The notes below the pieces were generated by a model. The model ran no database searches, had not been told where the DNA came from, and saw only the letters and a program-made list of their open reading frames with translations. The position numbers and the translations under genes are program-made. A stretch of 64,000 nucleotides of DNA, taken from positions 62,001 to 126,000 of the forward strand of contig CAMDUE010000007.1 in assembly GCA_945877575.1 (NCBI GenBank). Direction: 5' to 3'. This document shows positions 1-8,608 of the stretch, in pieces (position 1 is the stretch's first letter; the number at the start of each line of letters is the position of its first letter). This DNA is from Chitinophaga pinensis. Lineage in GTDB: Bacteria; Bacteroidota; Bacteroidia; NS11-12g; UBA955.

Positions 1-567
1 AAAATAATTACCACGTCTGGTGGTGGAATGTTGTTATCTGACAATCCCAAGAAGATAGAGAAGGCTAAATTTTTAGCGACTCAAGCTAGAGAGAACTTTC
101 CTCACTATCAGCATGAAGAGATGGGTTATAATTTCAGAATGAGTAATGTTTTGGCTGGAATTGGAAGAGGCCAAATGGAGGTATTGAACGAACGAATTGA
201 GAGTAGAAGAAGTAATTTCAACTACTACAAGGAAAAGCTCGGTCAAATACCTGGAATTTCGTTTTTAAAAGAATTAGAAGGAAGTATTAGTAACAGGTGG
301 TTAACCATAATTTTGTTAGACCCAAAACTCACCGGGGGCATAGGACGAGAAGACCTGAGATTTGCATTGGCTGATGAGAATATAGAATCTCGTCCACTTT
401 GGAAACCAATGCACATGCAACCATTATTTGAGAGTGCGCCATATTTTGGCAAGGGCATAGCAATGAAATTATTTAAACACGGTTTGTGTTTACCAAGCGG
501 CAGTAATCTAACCAATGAAGAATTGGATAGGGTTATTGACGTAATTATTAATGTTATTAATAATTAA
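1..567 (+). CDS. DegT/DnrJ/EryC1/StrS sugar aminotransferase, C-terminal half (5' end outside window)
   Basis: PLP-dependent aminotransferase that would aminate an NDP-keto-sugar for surface glycans. The frame is open from base 1 and begins KIITTSGGGM. In this family that motif carries the PLP-binding lysine, so the very first codon (AAA) is probably the catalytic Lys, and the roughly 185 upstream residues lie outside the window. The HYQHEEMGYNFRMSN and IGRGQM segments are typical of the PglE/bacillosamine-type branch (family knowledge). An internal ATG at 28 is not a real start because the conserved motif begins before it. It sits 34 bp before folA. The exact sugar substrate cannot be read from this half. 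Confidence 0.85.
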   Translation, partial: KIITTSGGGMLLSDNPKKIEKAKFLATQARENFPHYQHEEMGYNFRMSNVLAGIGRGQMEVLNERIESRRSNFNYYKEKLGQIPGISFLKELEGSISNRWLTIILLDPKLTGGIGREDLRFALADENIESRPLWKPMHMQPLFESAPYFGKGIAMKLFKHGLCLPSGSNLTNEELDRVIDVIINVINN

Positions 568-588
568 AATTTATAAAAAGAACTAAGG

Positions 589-596
589 TAATTTTG
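589..596 (+). promoter_or_regulatory. TAnnTTTG -7 box of folA
   Basis: TAATTTTG followed by a 5-nt spacer and the folA ATG, so transcription should begin at or next to the start codon. Confidence 0.6.
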
Positions 597-601
597 CCTT
601 A

Positions 602-1096
602 ATGAAAATCACACTTATTGCTGCAATTGGTAAAAATAATGAATTAGGTTCTAACAATACATTATTGTGGCATATACCGGAAGATTTTCAATGGTTTAAA
701 TCTAAAACTATGGGTAAAACCATGGTTATGGGTAGGAATACCATGGAAAGTTTGGGTAAACCCTTGAAAAATAGAGAGAACTGGGTTTTAACCCGGGATT
801 TAGACAGAGTTAAAGAAGGGTTCCAAGGGTTCACAACCTGGGAAGCTGTGTTTGATAAAGCTGCTGAGAATCAACTCAGTGAACTAATGGTAATTGGCGG
901 GGCGGAGATTTATCGTCAAGCAATAGATTTTGCAGATGAATTAATCATCACCCATGTCCAAGCTGAATTTCCTGAGGCTGATGTGTTTTTTCCAAATATA
1001 GATTTACAAATTTGGAGGGAATTTGAAACAGTAAATCTAACTGAATCAAACGAAACTAAATTTCAATATAGTTTTGTAATTTACAGAAAATTGTAA
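602..1096 (+). CDS. folA: Dihydrofolate reductase
   Basis: Reduces dihydrofolate to tetrahydrofolate with NADPH in the cytoplasm. 164 aa, the usual length. The N-terminal AAIGKNNELG loop, WHIPEDFQWFK with the catalytic acid at Asp28, the cofactor motif VMGRNTMESLG around residues 42-52 and VIGGAEIY near 100-107 are all present. ATG at 602 lies 5 nt after a TAnnTTTG box. nadK follows after 5 bp, so the two are probably co-transcribed. Confidence 0.95.
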   Translation: MKITLIAAIGKNNELGSNNTLLWHIPEDFQWFKSKTMGKTMVMGRNTMESLGKPLKNRENWVLTRDLDRVKEGFQGFTTWEAVFDKAAENQLSELMVIGGAEIYRQAIDFADELIITHVQAEFPEADVFFPNIDLQIWREFETVNLTESNETKFQYSFVIYRKL

Positions 1097-1101
1097 ATCA
1101 T

Positions 1102-1983
1102 ATGAAAATAGGCGTATTCTCGAAGTCAATAAATGATCCGAAACATCGAGATGCACTGCTCGTTTTAGTTAGGATTTTACAAAAACGAGGTCATGAGATT
1201 TGGACAACACCATCGTTGGAGGATTTTATACGAATGAACCACGATGATATTTCGCCTTTGGTTTTTGATGAAGTTGAGGGGATTGGAAAACCCATCGATT
1301 TTTTGTTTAGTATTGGTGGTGATGGAACGGTTCTTGAATCATTAAAAATTGTAAAGTCAAGTGAGGTTCCAATTTTGTCGATAAATACTGGTAGGTTGGG
1401 ATTTTTAACGGGTGTTGGTCTTAGCGAGTTGGAAGATGCTATAGAGCGGATAGAATTAGGGCAATATATTCTTGAATCACGCTCATTATTGCATTTAGAG
1501 TCATCGGAGAAGGTGTTTAATTTCAATTTTGCATTGAACGACTTTGTAGTTCACAAGAAGGAAACTTCAAGCATGATAGTAGTTCATGCTTATTTAAATG
1601 GGGAGTTTTTAAATTCTTATTGGAGCGATGGTTTAATTCTTTCTACACCGACGGGTTCAACGGGCTATAGTTTGAGTTGTGGTGGACCTATTTTGTTTCC
1701 TAAGTCTGATAGTTTTGTTTTAACACCCATAGCTCCGCACAATCTGAATGTTAGGCCCGTGGTAATTCCAGATGATGCTGTAATTTCCTTTGAGATTGAA
1801 GGAAGAGCAAATTCCTATTTAACCAGTTTAGATTCGCGAAGCCAAAGTATTACAAAAGATGTAACAATGGCAGTAAGAAGGGCTGATTTTGTTTTGAAGT
1901 TATTGAGATTGAATGATACCAACTTCATGGATAACTTACGTTCGAAATTGAATTGGGGATATGATAGGAGGTCAGAAAATTGA
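1102..1983 (+). CDS. nadK: NAD kinase
   Basis: Phosphorylates NAD to NADP in the cytoplasm. 293 aa, normal for the family. Visible are the GGDGT nucleotide-binding motif (residues 72-76), NTGRLGFL, and the STPTGSTGYSLSCGGP motif of the C-terminal beta-sandwich domain. It starts 5 bp after folA and its TGA overlaps the TTG start of the next gene. Pairing an NADPH-using enzyme (folA) with the NADP-making enzyme is a sensible operon, although that link is inference. Confidence 0.95.
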   Translation: MKIGVFSKSINDPKHRDALLVLVRILQKRGHEIWTTPSLEDFIRMNHDDISPLVFDEVEGIGKPIDFLFSIGGDGTVLESLKIVKSSEVPILSINTGRLGFLTGVGLSELEDAIERIELGQYILESRSLLHLESSEKVFNFNFALNDFVVHKKETSSMIVVHAYLNGEFLNSYWSDGLILSTPTGSTGYSLSCGGPILFPKSDSFVLTPIAPHNLNVRPVVIPDDAVISFEIEGRANSYLTSLDSRSQSITKDVTMAVRRADFVLKLLRLNDTNFMDNLRSKLNWGYDRRSEN

Positions 1984-3068
1984 GAACAACGGTAATTTTT
2001 ATAGTCTGTTGTTTAAATAGTATTTGCCAAGCACAGAATTACAATCTAAGTTCAGTAGATAGGTTAGATGTTATTGCTTGGAATGTTGAGTGGTTAGGTG
2101 ATGCGAATAATGGTCCATCGAATGAACCAATCCAAATGAGTAATACTATCAAAGTGCTCAAGAATTACAATGCTGATGTGGTGGGACTTTGTGAAATTAG
2201 TACTGATCAGGCATGGATTGATTTAACTAAGAATTTGCCAGAATACGGGGGAGTGAGGAGTACTTGGACACAGACACAGAAAACGGCACTCCTGTATAAA
2301 AAAGATCAGTTTTCGCTGGTATATCAAAAACATATACTTGATAAATATAGTTATGATTTTGCAAGCGGGAGACTTCCGTTAGAGGTGTGTTTAAAAACTC
2401 CGAGTAATGATACTTTTTATTTTTGGGTCATACATTTGAAAGCAAATACTGGGAGTACAAGTGATAAGGTTGAGGCTTATAATAGAAGATATACCGCTGC
2501 ACTAGCTTTGAAAACTCATTCTAAAAGTTACAAGAATGGAGTGATTTTAGGGGATTGGAACGATGATTTTGATCAGAGTATATTAACTGGTTATAATTCA
2601 CCTTTTTGGGGATTTGTGAAAGATACTTTAGCGTTTGTTTCTGCAACAAAGGCTTTGAGTGATCAAGGGAAGAAATCGACTGTGAGTTATAGTGATATGA
2701 TTGATCACATTGTATTGACAAGTGGTTTTAAAAATAGAGTGATTGAAGATTCAGTTTTGGTTTTGAATCCTTCTAGTTTTATATCTAGTTATGGTTCATC
2801 AACAAGCGATCATTATCCGGTATTTGTAAAGACAAAATTCCCGGTAAGGCGAAATGCCCAAGTATATGAAATTTCAGATGATCATTTTTATTTTGATGTT
2901 AATGGAAAATTGATAGTCAACGGTTACGAGGTAATGGGGTCAATGGTATATGATATGTGGGGTCGAGTTAGGGTGTTCGAAAATAATGTGTATTTTAGTG
3001 ACTTGAACCGCGGATTGAATGTGGTTTACATTGAAAATAAACGAATAAGATTAAAAATTGTAAAATGA
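1980..3068 (+). CDS. Secreted endonuclease/exonuclease/phosphatase-family protein with possible sorting tail
   Basis: EEP-fold phosphodiesterase, substrate unknown. An N-terminal hydrophobic stretch ending near CQAQ suggests export. EEP motifs seen: VIAWNVEWLGD (about residues 31-41), CEISTD, VIHLKAN, LGDWNDD and the terminal SDHYPVF. About 75 residues follow the catalytic domain; they end in a short beta-rich segment with DMWGRV and GLNVVYIENKRI, resembling a type IX secretion type A sorting domain. The start is TTG at 1980, overlapping the nadK stop, with no better ATG near the signal peptide. The stop overlaps the next ATG (ATGA), so translational coupling is likely. Confidence 0.8.
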   Translation: MRTTVIFIVCCLNSICQAQNYNLSSVDRLDVIAWNVEWLGDANNGPSNEPIQMSNTIKVLKNYNADVVGLCEISTDQAWIDLTKNLPEYGGVRSTWTQTQKTALLYKKDQFSLVYQKHILDKYSYDFASGRLPLEVCLKTPSNDTFYFWVIHLKANTGSTSDKVEAYNRRYTAALALKTHSKSYKNGVILGDWNDDFDQSILTGYNSPFWGFVKDTLAFVSATKALSDQGKKSTVSYSDMIDHIVLTSGFKNRVIEDSVLVLNPSSFISSYGSSTSDHYPVFVKTKFPVRRNAQVYEISDDHFYFDVNGKLIVNGYEVMGSMVYDMWGRVRVFENNVYFSDLNRGLNVVYIENKRIRLKIVK

Positions 3069-5269
3069 GAACTTTGAATATCAAGAAATTCCTGCTAGCA
3101 ATGGTGGGAATTTTTTATTTAGGCCAAATTGGATTTGGACAATCTCACTATTTTGAGTTAAATCAGCCCATCCAAATGGTAGGCCCCAAAACCACGGTTT
3201 TTTTGAAAGATTATGTATTGGAGGTTTCGAAAATTGCATGGATCAAAAGTGGAAATTTGCCAACCGATTTGAGGAAAATCAATAACAAAGATTATTCTTT
3301 AAGTTGGGTAAAAGGTCAAGATTCTTTGGTGATTTCAACAGCAGAGGGCTGTGCCAAAATGGGTTTTATTCGAATTGGGTTTGTTGATGGAAAGGAAATG
3401 TACATACCCGTCAAAGCATCCCCCGAAGGAAAAAATCAAGAATTACAAAAGGTTCCAATTACTTATAGTTATTCGTATACTAGGATATTGCCTGGTGTTA
3501 AAAATCCTCCGCTAGAATTGGAATTTATCATTGATTCTGAATCAAAGGTGGGAGTATTACCGATGTGGGGAAATAATCTAATTGCAGGATGGAAATTGAC
3601 ACCCTATCACCCGGGAGAGTATAAATTGAAGATTGTTGTCCCCGATAAGGCAAGGAATATTCATAAATCGTACGTACGAATTTGGGTGTACAATGAATAT
3701 GGAATTGGTAATGATATCTTGGTGCCGCTGGTAAGTGGAGCTGTGATGAAAGATCTAATGAAATTTGGGCAAAGAAAAGATCCGCATGGAATGATCATGT
3801 ATAATATCATGATTGATCGCTTTTTTGACGGAAATAAGTTGAATAATAAGCCTCTAAAACACGATTCGGTGCATTGGAAGGTGGATTATTTTGGAGGGGA
3901 TGTTGCGGGGATTACTCAAAAGGTGGAAAGCAATTATTTTAGTACTCTTGGGGTAAATTCATTGTGGATTTCGCCGGTGGTTTTGAACCCTTCGGAACCT
4001 TGGGGACAATGGAAGAGACCAAGAACCAAGTTTAGCGGTTATCATGGATATTGGCCCATTTCGAGTACTTTGACAGACCCAAGGTATTGCACAGAAGCAG
4101 AACTAAAGAAGTTTATTGAAGTGTCTCATCGATATCATAAGAATGTGTATTTGGATTACGTTGCGCATCATATTCATCAGAGTCACCCATTGTACAAACA
4201 AAGACCTGATTGGTATACGCCATTGTATTTGCCGAACGGGAAGAAAAACACGGAACTCTGGGATGAGCAGCGATTGACAACTTGGTTTGATGATTTCATG
4301 CCCACCTTTAACTTTTTTAAGCCGGAGGTTGTCAATGCTTTAACGGACAGCGCTTTGTATTGGGTAAAAACCTATGATATTGATGGATTTAGACATGATG
4401 CTACTAAGCATATACCCAATGAGTTCTGGCGGGAGTTAACTTATAAAATGAAGCTTGAAACGGCTGATAAAGGTCGACAATTGTATCAAATTGGTGAAAC
4501 GTATGGTTCGCCTGGGTTGATTGGATCGTATTTGGGAAATGGATTATTGAACGCTCAATTTGATTTCAATCTTTACGATGCGGCTATTAATACATTCAAG
4601 GCTGATAGTGGTGGGTGTAATAGGTTGGCAGAAGTATTGAATGAGTCTTTAAGAACCTATGGTTCTCATCATTTGATGGGAAATATTACGGGCAACCAAG
4701 ATAGGCCACGGTTTGTTTCGAGGGCTGATGGAAGTGTAAAGGAAAACGAAGATGGAAAACAAGCGGGTTGGGATACAGACATTCAAATACAAGACGAGCT
4801 AGCACTACATAAGCTTAGGAATTTGTACGCTTTCATGTCGGTTATTCCTGGTATTCCTGTGATTTATTATGGTGATGAGATTGGTATGCCTGGCGGAAAT
4901 GATCCTGATAGCCGGAGAATGATGAAGTTTGATTTGAATGAAAAAGAGCAGGAACAATTAGAGGTTTTTAAGAATTTAAATCATTATAGAGGGGGTTCAG
5001 CAGCATTGCAGTATGGTGAGTGTTTTGTTGAGAATATTGGTGATGATTTTATAAAAGTGAGTAGAATTTTCTTCGGAGAGGAAGGAGTTTCATTCATGAT
5101 GTATACAGGAAACAATAAGGCACGAAGAGATTATATACTCAGTGAGTGGGGGTTATCAATTGATGCAAATGGAAAGTTGGTAACAAGCGGTAATGATTCT
5201 GTGCGAATTATATATTTTGATAATAAAGTAAATCCTAATGGTTTTACTTTGATTTACGTGCGCAGATAA
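3065..5269 (+). CDS. Secreted GH13 alpha-amylase-family glycoside hydrolase (neopullulanase/cyclomaltodextrinase-like)
   Basis: Cleaves alpha-glucans outside the cytoplasm. 734 aa: signal peptide to about residue 25, an N-terminal beta domain, then the (beta/alpha)8 barrel from about residue 250 (YNIMIDRFFDG). Catalytic regions: DYVAHHIH (region I), GFRHDATKH with nucleophile Asp445 (II), IGETYG with acid/base Glu478 (III), and GNQDRPR with Asp546 (IV). Region IV has Gln545 where most GH13 enzymes have His. YYGDEIGMPGGNDPDSRR is typical of the neopullulanase/CDase branch. ATG at 3065 overlaps the previous stop. No SusC/SusD pair is adjacent. Confidence 0.9.
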   Translation: MRTLNIKKFLLAMVGIFYLGQIGFGQSHYFELNQPIQMVGPKTTVFLKDYVLEVSKIAWIKSGNLPTDLRKINNKDYSLSWVKGQDSLVISTAEGCAKMGFIRIGFVDGKEMYIPVKASPEGKNQELQKVPITYSYSYTRILPGVKNPPLELEFIIDSESKVGVLPMWGNNLIAGWKLTPYHPGEYKLKIVVPDKARNIHKSYVRIWVYNEYGIGNDILVPLVSGAVMKDLMKFGQRKDPHGMIMYNIMIDRFFDGNKLNNKPLKHDSVHWKVDYFGGDVAGITQKVESNYFSTLGVNSLWISPVVLNPSEPWGQWKRPRTKFSGYHGYWPISSTLTDPRYCTEAELKKFIEVSHRYHKNVYLDYVAHHIHQSHPLYKQRPDWYTPLYLPNGKKNTELWDEQRLTTWFDDFMPTFNFFKPEVVNALTDSALYWVKTYDIDGFRHDATKHIPNEFWRELTYKMKLETADKGRQLYQIGETYGSPGLIGSYLGNGLLNAQFDFNLYDAAINTFKADSGGCNRLAEVLNESLRTYGSHHLMGNITGNQDRPRFVSRADGSVKENEDGKQAGWDTDIQIQDELALHKLRNLYAFMSVIPGIPVIYYGDEIGMPGGNDPDSRRMMKFDLNEKEQEQLEVFKNLNHYRGGSAALQYGECFVENIGDDFIKVSRIFFGEEGVSFMMYTGNNKARRDYILSEWGLSIDANGKLVTSGNDSVRIIYFDNKVNPNGFTLIYVRR

Positions 5270-5271
5270 AA

Positions 5272-8200
5272 TTACTCTCGTTTATTGATGTTATTATGGT
5301 CAATATCAACATCAATTTCTAAACCAAAGTCACGTGGATCATTGGCAAAACGAACGGTTGTTCTTCGGTTTTGTCGGTGTTGGTACTCTTCGCATTTGAC
5401 CATGGGTTTTCCTTCAATATATACGAAGTCTTTGGGTTCGTATTCTTGATATATGGCGCCAATTACGTTTCCGTCATCGTCAAGATCTACGAGCATTTTC
5501 TTTGTTCTTCCAGGGATATAAGGTGTGTAAGTTGTAGCGTTTTCGTCTTCGCAAGCACATTCGTTTACATTTTGGTGTTCACCATAACCTACAGCCACAA
5601 TTTTATTGGGGTCGATTTTCCAAGTTTTAATGATATAATCTACCGCTGAGTCTGCTCTTCGTTTTGAGAGTCTCACATTATAATCATAGGGCATACGGCA
5701 ATCAGTATGTGAACCAAGTTCGACCACTAATTGCGGATATTTCTGCATGATATTGATTACAAATGAGTCTAATACTCTTTGGGCATCAGGGCGAATTTCA
5801 GCTTTATCAAGATCATAATAAATGGGTAGTGCGTAGGCTTTTTCCATTGCATCTTTGATGTTAAAGTTAGCAATGTCAGTGAAGTTGGTTTTGAACTCAT
5901 CAACATTTTCTTTGATGTGACCCAAACCACCTTTTTTCATACGTTCAAAATATTGAGATTGACCAACGTTTGTATTGTTTTTATCTCGATCTTGGTCAAC
6001 AATGATTCCGAATTTTTTGGGGTCATTGGTAAATCTGACCGTAGTTCGTCTATTTTGTCGATGTTGATATTCTTCGCATTTAACGAAGGGCATTTCGCCA
6101 AAGTAGGTAATTTCGGTTGAGTCGTAATCTTGGTAAATTGTACCAATAACTTTACCGTCATCATCTAAATCAACGATCATTTTTGCAGTTCTACCGTGGA
6201 TGTACGGGGTATAATCTACTTTGAGTTCATCTTCGCAATGGCACTCATTAACGAGTTGTGTTTCACCGTAGCCTTTTGCTATGATTCTGTTTGGTCCAAG
6301 GTTCCAACGCTTTCTCAAATAATCTACGGCAGAATCAGCACGGCGTTGTGCAAGTCTTTCGTTATAGTCATATGGCATACGGCAGTCTGTATGTGAACCC
6401 AATTCGCAAATGAGAAATGGATATTTGAACATCACATTAATTGCAAAGGAATCAAGCACGTTTTGGGCGTCTGGTCGAATAACAGCTTTGTCAAGATCGT
6501 AGAAAATAGGTAATGTGAATATTTGGTTGAATGCATTTTGAATGTTGAACCATTCTATTCCTAAACCTTCATCTAAGTTTAATTCTTCAGGTTCTGGAAT
6601 AGGCTCTATCATTTTGTATACTTTATCGATACAAATGTTGTAATAACTTGTATCGATGCGCATGGTAATTCTATCGTTTTGACGGTGTTGTTTATCGTTG
6701 CAAGCAACAAAAGGATTGCCTTCCACAATTCTGATTTCTCGGGGTGTATAATCTTCAAGTTTTTCACCAAAAATTGAACCTCTGGCGTCGAACTCTAGCT
6801 CAAGTTTTTTGGTAACACCTGAAATGAAGGGTGTGAATGGGCTTATTTCAGAGCCTTCACATGAACATTCATTTAGAATATGAGTTTCGCCGTAGCCATT
6901 GGTGACAATCCTTTCAGGGTCAATTTTATGAGTAGATGTGAGATATTCTTTGATTTGGTCTACTCTTTTCTTGGATAGTTCAAGGTTGTATTTGAGTGTT
7001 TGTCTGCAATCGGTATGTCCACCGAGTTCTAACACAAATTTGGGATGAGGCTTTAGGAAATAATCCGCAAATGAGTCAAGAATTTCTTTATTTCTATCTG
7101 ACAATATTGCACTTGTTCGGTCATATTTTATGGGGAGATCAAATATTCCGAGATTGAATGTGTTGGTATCTAGTTTAGTAAAAGGTAGGGAACCCATCTT
7201 GAAATTGTCTCTACAATTTTTTAACTTGGTTAATGGGTTTATTGGACGGTTACAGGTATCAACAATATTTTTAAAATGTTTGAGTTTCTTTTTGAAGCGC
7301 AATGTGATTCTATTGTTCTGTTCCTTTTGATAGATGTCACATTTAACATAAGGTTTTCCATTGAATGAATCAATTTCATAAGATTCGTAATTGACGAAAA
7401 TATAGCCCATTAACTTCCCTTCTTTAGAGAAGTTCGGAATCTGTTTTCTAGTGACAGTGTCAATGAAAGGGGTATATCCCACAACATCAGAACCTTCACA
7501 ATTACATAAGTTAACAGGGACTGATTCTCCATAGCCTATGGCGATTATTTTTTCGGGGCTAGAACCCCAAGCAGTGATGAGATGATTTCTTATTGTATCA
7601 GCTCTTCTTTGGGTAAGTTGTTGATTGTATTCGGCGCGGCCATCGCATTCAGTATGCGAACCAATCTCAACAATGAGATCAGGATTCTCTTTAAGGATAC
7701 CAACTAGATAATATTTTATGCGTTCTCTGAGGTTTCCATCGAGCATGACTTGGTCTTTTTCATAGGCCATTGGAAGCTCAAACGTTCTATTGGTAGCCGT
7801 AAGTTGATTGAAGGAATCAATGGGTAGTGGATTTGCGCAAATGGGTTGACTTGGAATAGGTCCTATCCAAATAGTATCATAGACAATTTCAACAGTGGTG
7901 TCGCGTTTTTGCCACTCTAAGACGCAAGGTAAGCTTCTATCTACGTTGTTGTATTTTCCATCTCCATTTCTGTCTTTTTTGACGAGTGGAATTTCATAAT
8001 AAAATTGGAAGGTTGGACCGAGTGTAAAGGAATACCCCAATTCCCATTGGATAGGTTTATACCTAGAGATGTAACCAACGCCCATCTCCTTTCTGATGCC
8101 GTTCCAAATATTTACTTTGTTTTGAGGGTTAATGAGTCCTTTTTCAATAAAGCCAATTCCTGCCCAAACACGAAAAATGCAATTAACTTGGAAATTAACT

Positions 8201-8436
8201 CCAATTGCATCTCTGCCGTATGAATTGTAGGGGTTTAATTCCCACATTCCATAAACACCAAACCGATTGATTAAATTGGGAATTCCTACTTTTAATCTAA
8301 GTGAAGAAAATGAATATGCTGGAGAAAAAGGAGTGATTCCTGCACCAATAATTAGTTGTTGGGAAGAGGCAGGCCGAGCGAATGTCCCCAGAAAAAAAAG
8401 AAGTGATATGAGTTTAAAAGTTCTGAGAGAGGGCAT
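5272..8436 (-). CDS. Outer-membrane protein with four tandem OmpA peptidoglycan-binding domains
   Basis: 1054 aa. Signal peptide to about residue 26 (ends near SSQ), an N-terminal region of about 170 aa that looks like a small outer-membrane domain, then four OmpA-C-like domains starting near residues 220, 430, 645 and 865. Each has a version of YDLDKAxIRPDAQ, ELGSHTDCR and YNxxLSxRRADS, the last two forming the diaminopimelate-binding signature. Each domain is interrupted between GYGE and HRQNRRTTVRF by a roughly 60-residue insert with a CxCE motif, YTPxIxGxTxKM and KCxEYQ. Domains 3 and 4 are nearest to each other, suggesting recent duplication. Likely anchors the outer membrane to peptidoglycan. 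It ends 2 bp from the convergent GH13 gene. Confidence 0.9.
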   Translation of the reverse strand: MPSLRTFKLISLLFFLGTFARPASSQQLIIGAGITPFSPAYSFSSLRLKVGIPNLINRFGVYGMWELNPYNSYGRDAIGVNFQVNCIFRVWAGIGFIEKGLINPQNKVNIWNGIRKEMGVGYISRYKPIQWELGYSFTLGPTFQFYYEIPLVKKDRNGDGKYNNVDRSLPCVLEWQKRDTTVEIVYDTIWIGPIPSQPICANPLPIDSFNQLTATNRTFELPMAYEKDQVMLDGNLRERIKYYLVGILKENPDLIVEIGSHTECDGRAEYNQQLTQRRADTIRNHLITAWGSSPEKIIAIGYGESVPVNLCNCEGSDVVGYTPFIDTVTRKQIPNFSKEGKLMGYIFVNYESYEIDSFNGKPYVKCDIYQKEQNNRITLRFKKKLKHFKNIVDTCNRPINPLTKLKNCRDNFKMGSLPFTKLDTNTFNLGIFDLPIKYDRTSAILSDRNKEILDSFADYFLKPHPKFVLELGGHTDCRQTLKYNLELSKKRVDQIKEYLTSTHKIDPERIVTNGYGETHILNECSCEGSEISPFTPFISGVTKKLELEFDARGSIFGEKLEDYTPREIRIVEGNPFVACNDKQHRQNDRITMRIDTSYYNICIDKVYKMIEPIPEPEELNLDEGLGIEWFNIQNAFNQIFTLPIFYDLDKAVIRPDAQNVLDSFAINVMFKYPFLICELGSHTDCRMPYDYNERLAQRRADSAVDYLRKRWNLGPNRIIAKGYGETQLVNECHCEDELKVDYTPYIHGRTAKMIVDLDDDGKVIGTIYQDYDSTEITYFGEMPFVKCEEYQHRQNRRTTVRFTNDPKKFGIIVDQDRDKNNTNVGQSQYFERMKKGGLGHIKENVDEFKTNFTDIANFNIKDAMEKAYALPIYYDLDKAEIRPDAQRVLDSFVINIMQKYPQLVVELGSHTDCRMPYDYNVRLSKRRADSAVDYIIKTWKIDPNKIVAVGYGEHQNVNECACEDENATTYTPYIPGRTKKMLVDLDDDGNVIGAIYQEYEPKDFVYIEGKPMVKCEEYQHRQNRRTTVRFANDPRDFGLEIDVDIDHNNINKRE

Positions 8437-8449
8437 TGCAGATGAACTT

Positions 8450-8457
8450 CAAAATTA
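8450..8457 (-). promoter_or_regulatory. TAnnTTTG box upstream of the OmpA-repeat gene
   Basis: TAATTTTG on the minus strand, 13 nt before the ATG at 8436. Confidence 0.5.
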
Positions 8458-8594
8458 TAAAAAGAAATTGTGTATTGGGTGGTTTATTTTCATTAGTCTT
8501 TATTGTTGTTCACTGCTTGAATAATTTGGCATAAAGTTCAACGAATATTGGAATCTTTTCAAAGTAATTTGAAGGATAAAAGAATGGTTCGCTT

Positions 8595-8602
8595 TAGTTT
8601 TG
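8595..8602 (+). promoter_or_regulatory. TAnnTTTG box of the metallophosphoesterase gene
   Basis: TAGTTTTG, 6 nt before ATG 8609. Its last three bases form the TTG at 8600 that a gene finder could take for a start. Confidence 0.6.
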
Positions 8603-8608
8603 CAGTTC

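Noticed and set aside
5371-6396. Plus-strand open frames inside the OmpA-repeat gene
   Set aside because: Shadow frames opposite four repeated domains, which is why they also repeat; no start context or recognisable product.
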